DNA of 64,000 bases from Apodospora peruviana (Eukaryota > Ascomycota > Sordariomycetes > Sordariales > Lasiosphaeriaceae), in contig JAUEDM010000001.1 in assembly GCA_033439685.1 (NCBI GenBank), positions 3,100,001 through 3,164,000 of the forward strand. The letters run 5' to 3'. This document shows, piece by piece, positions 57,521 through 64,000 of the stretch. How positions within the stretch are numbered: position 1 is the stretch's first letter; each line of letters starts with the position of its first letter. The translations under genes and the position numbers were made by a program. Below the pieces are notes generated by a model that was not told the origin of the DNA, searched no databases, and saw nothing but the letters and a program-made list of their open reading frames with translations.

Positions 57521-58234
57521 ACCCCCGTCTGACGGTCCTTTTTGTTTTGGTTGTTTCTTTGGTCGCAGCATCGTCATGGCGTTTATCTGGGTTGGCTTTC
57601 GGTTTTGGGGATGTATAGGATCACGCCTGTTCTTTTTATTGATACAAGGAGGGCTCGTTGACGGCGCACAATGGAGGAAGCCAGCAATACCAAGTCCTTT
57701 TCTTCCCTTTTGGATTCTCTTTGGTGCTCCCCAGGCCAAAAATGATGGTCATGCTGAGATTAGCAGATGGGAAGGCATATTTCCCATGATTGTATACAGC
57801 AGTTGAGACGCGAAGATATTGAAAGCCGCAGCATACTGGGGACGGTTCCAGGTTGTTGGGTGCAAGACAATGTGCTATACTATTGGAGAATATGGGAGTG
57901 CCAGGGGCATTGCTTCGTCAGTTTGCATTCTCATGGTCCAAGTCCCTCCACATCTCCATAAACCGGTGCTTTAATCGGGGTCTATCCATTATATGCCGGT
58001 ATAGATTTTACAGGCTGCTTGGGAGCATTAAATCTATGGTTTTGTTAACCCATTCTACTTTGTTAATCCATCTTTAATCTATTTTAGAGTTAATTCATCT
58101 TGGAGCTGTGATGGTCGGTGCGATTGAGCCTTGATTGAATTGATTGCGACCGTCAACGGTATATATCCCATTAGAATTCCGAAGGTTAGCACCTTTGGTA
58201 TTCTGGCATCCTTTTGTGATTGAGGGGAGTTTGG
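57521..58234. other. 3' region of the PPPDE gene, AT-rich towards the right
   Basis: Likely 3' UTR followed by AT-rich sequence (from about 57960) that borders the candidate LTR. No gene was recognised. Confidence 0.45.
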
Positions 58235-58566
58235 TGTAATGGTTTGGGTCATTGCACTGGCTCGTCACAATCTTGTGTGTTCTTTGGAACCGATACTCTT
58301 TGTGATTACCCCTACCTAAGACCTAACCCCTTTGTGGCTTTGTGGAGCAATAGACACTCTTGTGGTCCTTGTGTTGTCAAGGACACCTATACACAGGTTG
58401 TTACACATTTAAAGACGACTTTGTTATAAAGAATAAAGTCATTTTCAAAATAACCTTTCAACTTAAAGATAGATTCCACTTAGAAGACGACTTTACTATA
58501 AAAACAGGGTTTAAAGAACCTTATCCCACTACTAAGGGATAGATTTTCTGTAGGACTGTCGTTACA
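58235..58566 (+). mobile_element. Candidate solo LTR of a retrotransposon
   Basis: The 332-bp segment begins TGTAA and ends TTACA, the inverted TG...CA form of LTR ends. It is AT-rich and holds a TATA-like CTATAAAAAC at about 58495-58504. Two bases after the end comes GGTGGCATCATAGTGG, in the position expected of a tRNA primer-binding site, though I could not match it to a particular tRNA. No second LTR, gag or pol is present, so this would be a truncated remnant. The ends could also be chance. Confidence 0.38.
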
Positions 58567-61408
58567 TCGGTGGCATCATAGTGGAGGATTGAACTCGAAA
58601 GGATTTTGACACCTTAGAAGGATCGCAGTGATCATCTTTCAATTATGCGTGCACGCGCTATGGTAGGTAGGTACCTGGTAACTGCCTCATATATGTTGCT
58701 TCTCACGAATCGGAATAAGAGAAGAAGAAGGAGCTACCTCAAAGCATCAACGGCAGGAGTAATTTCAATATCAGCCGACAAACGTCAGTGACTCGACTGT
58801 ACCTTCCTCATCTCTGCTTTCTCTGTTAGCCTTCCGGTACTGGCAGGAGTGCTTCACTGTTCCTTCCTCTCGAGACTCTTGACCGCTCTTCCGATTTCAT
58901 ATAATTCCCCCGCCCCCCCGCGGATTACATTTTCCTCGCAAACTCATGCACGATCATAGCCAGACTTGACAGTTGACAGTCAGTCAATGCACGAGATGTT
59001 GCCGCCGTTGGTGATCCGTGATTGCTTGGATCCTCTCCATATGATAAACAACACAACATCACAGTCCGTCCATTGCCTTCTTGTTGGACGTCGTCGATAG
59101 CAATGATGAAGACGGCACCGCATACATCATCTGGGAGACACCCACTCCGTCTCCATTCGGTCACTGACTAACCCCTTCCCAGAAGAGCTTCAACGTGACT
59201 TAGTCAAGACCCTGTGCTGGCATAAACCTTCACGAGGCGAGGACAAACAAAAGTCAAGCTCTCGGTGGGGACAGTCTCTACTCTATCTCCTCCCATTTCC
59301 TAATATCGGGGGGGGGGGGGGGGGGGGGGGGTTTGGGGTTTATGATATCATATTCGTCCCTATACCCACATTTGCTTCCCAAGCAAGAATGCTAACACGT
59401 CATATTCGCTTCCTCGTGGAGTTCGAACAACCCGAATAACGAATAGAAACATGCTAGCTTCGGGTCTGACTCGGAAAATGATGGCACTGCTTTGCATGTA
59501 GATACATGCAACAGGAAAGAGGTCTCGGCGCCAGCGAGAGAACAGTTACACGGTGAGGTATCTGGTGAAACGGCGATGCTTCATTTCCAGCACGAGGCAG
59601 AGCCATGGCGTGAGGTCTAGGAAAGGACAACATTTCGTGACACACCGTACCATTGTGTCACTCGGCTCGGTAGCCGGATGCTAGTATGGAAACTTTGTTT
59701 CGACGATCAACGATTCGACGCCGGCGTTCGCTGCTACTGGGATAACCGCTCAACGTTCGCGAGAGGCTCCAAGAAGTTTAAATGTATGGCGCTTTATGGC
59801 GCTTTCCGTCGGTGGTACCGCCAGACTTCTGACCAGCAAACCCATGACGATCCAATTGCATTCCAGAATATCTCAAGACGTGTTCATTTGCCGCCGCCAA
59901 TTGATTCGTAATTTCGTTTTCCTCTTCTTTACACGCGCTTCTCGAACTCCAAACCCTGACGTTAGCGACTGACTTCAGGCTTAGCCAACATTCCACAGCA
60001 GTCTTAGGTTGGCGTTTCGCAATGTCTCTGTTCAGCGATATTTCTTTGACGCACATGTGTGGTTCATGTGTGCGAGAGAACACTCAACGCGGCGATTTTG
60101 GGCCGATTGGCTGGTGTGGTTCCCCTGCAATGAGATCGCAGAATCGCGATATGGAGCGCCTGGCTAGGTACCTAATCAATGTTTACACCCTTCGGGGAAA
60201 GGACGCGGGGACCGCTCCCACACCCCTCACCTGCAAGCCTTGATTGGAAGCTCCTTTCTTTTTGCATCTCTCTCTTGAGATCGCCTGAAGTTGACATTGG
60301 CTCACAAATTTGGTATTGCTCTTCTTTCGAAGTGTCAGACATCCAGACATATGCTACACGCTATACACATTTATAGTAACACGATGAGGCAGCTTACACT
60401 TACACTGCCTGCACGGCCATGGGTTTGGCCGTTGGTCCACCTGCCGAGCAAGGGGTTTCCCTAGGGCTCCATCGATTTACGACTCGCTCTCTCGCTTCCA
60501 GTTGCGGCTCCATTCTTCCCGGTCACGAGCCCGCTCTTCACTATTGAGGTGTCTTGCAGAGACTGTCACGAAGGGTTGATGATCTTTCTTTTTGCCGCCC
60601 GTCAACGTTCAAACTATCGATCGCCAGTTTGCCCTTCGTCTTACAGAGATAATGGCTAACCCACGGCAGGGCATCTCGTGTGGGTGCATTCGGTTACGCA
60701 GGGGGAGAACTGATAAATAAAATCCAGGGCAGGCAACTCGAATTGGGTTTGCAGATGCAGCCCTCGCATCGAGGGAACGTGCGTCATGCAAGCTGTAAGG
60801 TACGAAACGCTTCTGCACTGCAAATGGACGAAGGTGCGGTGGGCTAATTGCGGTTGGCCAGGGGTGCCCCTGCTCATCGCCCCCCTCCCGTGTGCTCCCT
60901 CCTCCACATGGTTTCTTTGTTCGCTTGCCTCGCCCACCCTTCCAGACCGCCGCGCCTGGGACAAGGGCTTCAAATGTTCAAAGAGCACGCGCAAAATGGA
61001 AGCACTGACGCTAGGTTCGGAGTGACAGGCGTCAACGGACCCCCTTTCGGGCATTCGCGCCGCGTAAAAAAACCCCTTGGAAATGACAGCGCCAGCAGTC
61101 CACTGAATGCGACCCTTCCCCGGACAGGACAATCACGACCGTCCATCCAATTCTTTGTCCGCCATTCCTTCCTTCGTCTCTTCTGTCCTCTGCTTTCAGC
61201 TCTTGGCCTCGATGTAGCCCAACCAGCTCGAACTAGTCCAATCGACTAATTCAGTAATGTGTGATTCAATTAATTGGCACCCTCCAGTCGTTCCAATCCA
61301 CACCCAATCGATATCGCTCAAGCCATGAGAACCAAGTGCCGGTAATTCGCACGGGACCTCAGATATACATTAGCGGCCTACCACCTGCCACCCGTTGCGG
61401 TTTCTACC
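58567..61408. other. Gene-free region upstream of the coiled-coil gene
   Basis: About 2.8 kb with no convincing coding sequence. It contains a 24-G homopolymer at 59308-59331, a TAGGTAGGTACC cluster near 58666 and one GTGGGCTAATT motif at 60840-60850. Confidence 0.45.
59308..59331 (+). repeat. Poly-G tract (24 nt)
   Basis: An uninterrupted G homopolymer followed by TTTGGGG. It is a candidate G-quadruplex and its length is sequencing-error prone. Confidence 0.92.
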
Positions 61409-64000
61409 ATGGACACCCACGAGTTCCCCCTCCTCCCCGAGCCGGAGAAGCAGAGCCTGAACGAGAGCCATAGTGCCCATCACTCGGTCTCGCAGCTATC
61501 TGATACGCCAAGTGCTTCACCTGAACCTGCTGTCGGCCGTCTGCTACCGCGCCCGGTGCCCCCACCACTCAGAACTCTCGTCGAAACATCGGACCAAACG
61601 GACTCGTTCCTATTCCCACCTCTGCCCTCGCTGGCCAAACGCTCGCTCCCCAGCCCGAGGACTGCCCGTTCGCAGAGTCTCGCTCATAGCTTGGCTCCCA
61701 TCAAGCGGAAGCCCCTGTCCTCCACGGCATCGCCTTTGGCTACGAGATATTCCGAGACCTCGACCCGCGAGTTCTTGGATATCGTCCAGCAGTTCCCAAG
61801 GCCAGAGCAGCGCTTCTCGAGGTCGTGTTCCCTCGACAGTCCGACTCTGTATGAGTTTCCCGACCAGCGGAGCTTGGTTGCAGCTGGTCTGTTAAGTGCT
61901 GGGAGTTCACGGCCAAGTTCCGAGGCCAGCCCGCCGTAAGTTCTTGACTCGCCCGGTTCCTGGAGAATGATCTTCTTTGTTCTGGCTAAAAAGGTGGCAA
62001 TCTCGACTGACCCGGGTCTTTGAAGCAGATCATCTCCCGTGTCCCAAGCTTTTGTACTACCTCAGTTTGCCGTTGCGGCCAACACGGGAGACTTCAAGTT
62101 ACGAAACATCGAGGGAAGCAATCCTGCAGGCCCTCAAACATCTCACGCGTTGTCACGAGACGAGTACCTAAGCGCCAACAGTACCGGTCCGACCACTCAG
62201 GAGTCAGCTTACGACCAAATCGAGGACCACGTGGAGGCTTCCCATACCGGCTCGCAGGAGTCGCAGAGCAAACGCAGCACTATTATTAATACTACCATGT
62301 CGGTATTTACACGGAAGCAGCCCCCTCCACACTTGACACTTGGATTGCCCGACATCGACGTACCGGCTACGACATATACACACACAAGACAGGATAGTAA
62401 TCTTAATAAACCACTTCCGAAATCACCAACCCCTTCCAAGCTCAGCAACCTTTTCGGCTGGGCCAACTCACCTTCCTCCTCCACAGAGTTTTCCGACAAA
62501 GGCTACTCACCCCTTCCATCGCCTCTCTCACTAAAACCGGCAGCAATCGAATCAGACGCCGATGAATCCCCGATTTCAGCAAATAGTTCCACGTACTCAA
62601 ATGACGCCGACGAAAACTCATTGCAATATCTCGAGACGTATTTGCATACACCAGAGGCCCACACACCTGCACCCTCTCAAATCCAGGAGATGGAGGACGA
62701 GCTGAAAGCCATCAGCGCCGAATTGGCTGCGTCCATTCGGCGTGAGATGGACTTAGAGGATCTAGTAGACAAACTACAGGATCAAATTAGTAACCCACAA
62801 GCACCTGGGAAGAGGACGAGCGACTACTTCTCTGACTCGGGCTATAGCTCGGCCAAGTTCAGCGAGTATGATCACGCTAAAGAGGAGATTTCGCAGATCC
62901 AGCGCAGGGCCGATCAGGAGAAAGCACAAATCAGACTGGACCTGACTGGGAAGCTCCAGGACGAACGCAGCCGGCGGAGACAACTGGACCAACAAATCCT
63001 CGAGCTGTCGAAGAAGGCATCTCAGATTGATCAGGCTCAATTGAGTAGCAAGGACGCCAGCGGGCGCGTCAAGGAGCTGGAAAGCACGTGCGAAGATTTG
63101 CGGCGGAAGCTTTCTGACGAGCGCCAAGTCAAAAACAACTTCGAGGATCTCCTTGCTGCACTTAAGGGCGAGCTTCAAAGTGCATCTAACGAGCGGGACA
63201 ATCTCCGCGACGAAGTCGTTCCTCAGTTGCGTGCCCGCGTGGAAGGTTTGGAGGCAGATGCCGCCGACCACACCAAGTTGGCATATGACACATCAAAGAT
63301 GCAGCAAGAGCTTCAGTCGCTCAAATCCGAGAACACCGAGCTCAAACAGTCAGAGACTCGCATGAGCACGGCGCTCTCGAGATCGGCATCGGTTACCGGC
63401 GGTTCCTACAAGAAGACGCCGCCGCAAACGCTTTCGCGATCCAACACGATTTCGCGGTCCAACACTATGAAGCAGACTGAGCCTCGCGAAATTCTGGCTG
63501 AAAGGCTCAAGGATGTTGAAGCCCAGCGCGATGCCTTACATAGCGCTCTCCGGAACCTACTTGAGAGACAGGAGTTCCAAAACCGCGAGAACAACAAAAA
63601 GATCCAGCTGCTAGAAATGGAACGGGACCGCCTTCTATCTGGGTCGCCCAAGAAAAGGGGCTACGAGAGAGAGGCCGCCTTACTGCGTGATGAGATTACG
63701 GTATTGCGTCGTCGCGCAGAGGAGGCCATCGAACAAAAGTGGCAGGTCGAGAAAGGCCTCGGCGGTCTCAAGATGGATCTTGACCGTGCTGAGGAAGAGG
63801 TCGCGTCGTTGCGCAGCCTCCTCAAGGAGAATGATATCTTGATCCCGGAGACACTTGCCCGTTCGAGTGGCAGCTCCGGGGAGTTTGGCCAGCCTGTGAC
63901 CTCGGCTTCACTTGAAAAGGCTTATAAAGAGCTGCAAGCCGCGCACGCTGAGACGTTGGAGCGGATCAAAAGCCTCCAAGACACCGCGGCTCCAGATGAG
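61409..64000 (+). CDS. Long coiled-coil protein, 5' part (truncated by the window edge)
   Basis: Partial CDS join(61409..61935,62029..>64000), 833 codons present, no stop inside the window. The 93-bp intron (GTAAGT...GAAGCAG) is in phase 2 and restores EASPPSSPVSQAF. The first 430 residues are Ser/Pro-rich and disordered and include TREFLDIVQQFPRPEQRFSR and KLSNLFGWANSPSSSTEFSD (two patches that look conserved). From about residue 430 the protein is long heptad coiled coil (EMEDELKAISAELAASIRRE, AERLKDVEAQRDALHSALRN, KKIQLLEMERDRLL). The coiled-coil style resembles fungal 'up-regulated during septation' (Uds1) proteins, but the defining domain was not identified, so I leave it as a coiled-coil protein, probably of the cytoskeleton or cell cortex. 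Confidence 0.82.

Noticed and set aside
58225..58300. tRNA-like or SINE-like A-box (TGGTGTAATGG)
   Set aside because: No B-box at the proper distance. The segment is better explained as the start of a possible LTR.
1..64000. CRISPR arrays, bacterial operons, biosynthetic gene cluster, integrated virus
   Set aside because: No regularly spaced repeats, no clustered synthase or tailoring genes, and no viral genes were seen; the DNA is ordinary fungal nuclear sequence.

Overview
The window is nuclear DNA of a filamentous ascomycete, most likely a Sordariomycete and probably Sordariales. The evidence is short spliceosomal introns (about 60-230 bp, GTRNGT...CTAAC/CTGAC...YAG), widely spaced genes, and recognisable orthologues of fungal proteins such as the fruiting-body regulator PRO1/ADV-1. 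There is no sign of bacterial or organellar sequence.

Layout. 0-2 kb: a degenerate, internally deleted Mutator-like (MULE) DNA transposon with 45-bp terminal inverted repeats and a perfect 9-bp target duplication. 2.2-5.8 kb: the amino-acid-permease chaperone SHR3 (+) converges on a secreted-ectodomain, single-pass membrane protein with a poly-Asn tail (-). 5.8-10.7 kb: no gene found. 10.7-12.9 kb: PRO1/ADV-1-type Zn2Cys6 regulator (-). 12.9-22.9 kb: a 10-kb gene-poor stretch separating pro1 from a divergent SAM+PH domain protein (22.9-25.6 kb, +). 26.5 kb: intron-containing tRNA-Gln(UUG). 27-37.5 kb: a compact block with four mitochondrial-protein genes (mS42/mS43-type ribosomal protein, thiamine pyrophosphate carrier TPC1, MICOS subunit MIC26/27, octapeptidyl aminopeptidase OCT1) plus one unrecognised gene. 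37.9-39 kb: a tentative small hypothetical gene with a 9-residue repeat. 40.3-42.1 kb: a conserved-looking unknown protein (-) with 5.6 kb of empty sequence upstream. 47.8-51.8 kb: a VPS9-ankyrin-PX-BAR type endosomal protein (Vrl1-like). 52.7 kb: a tRNA-like sequence that does not fold cleanly. 54.2-55.7 kb: Obg-family ATPase OLA1 (-), divergent from a PPPDE/DeSI-type protease (56.7-57.5 kb, +). 58.2-58.6 kb: a possible solo LTR. 61.4 kb to the right edge: the 5' part of a long coiled-coil protein.

Nearly all genes are housekeeping or developmental. I found no secondary-metabolite, toxin, CRISPR-like or viral system. Least explained are the repeated GTGGGCWAATT motifs in the pro1 upstream region, the very small first coding exons of three genes (3, 8 and 27 nt), the degenerate MULE, and two genes with no recognised domain. 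Exon boundaries were assigned by eye from splice consensus, reading frame and protein continuity; no transcript data were available.
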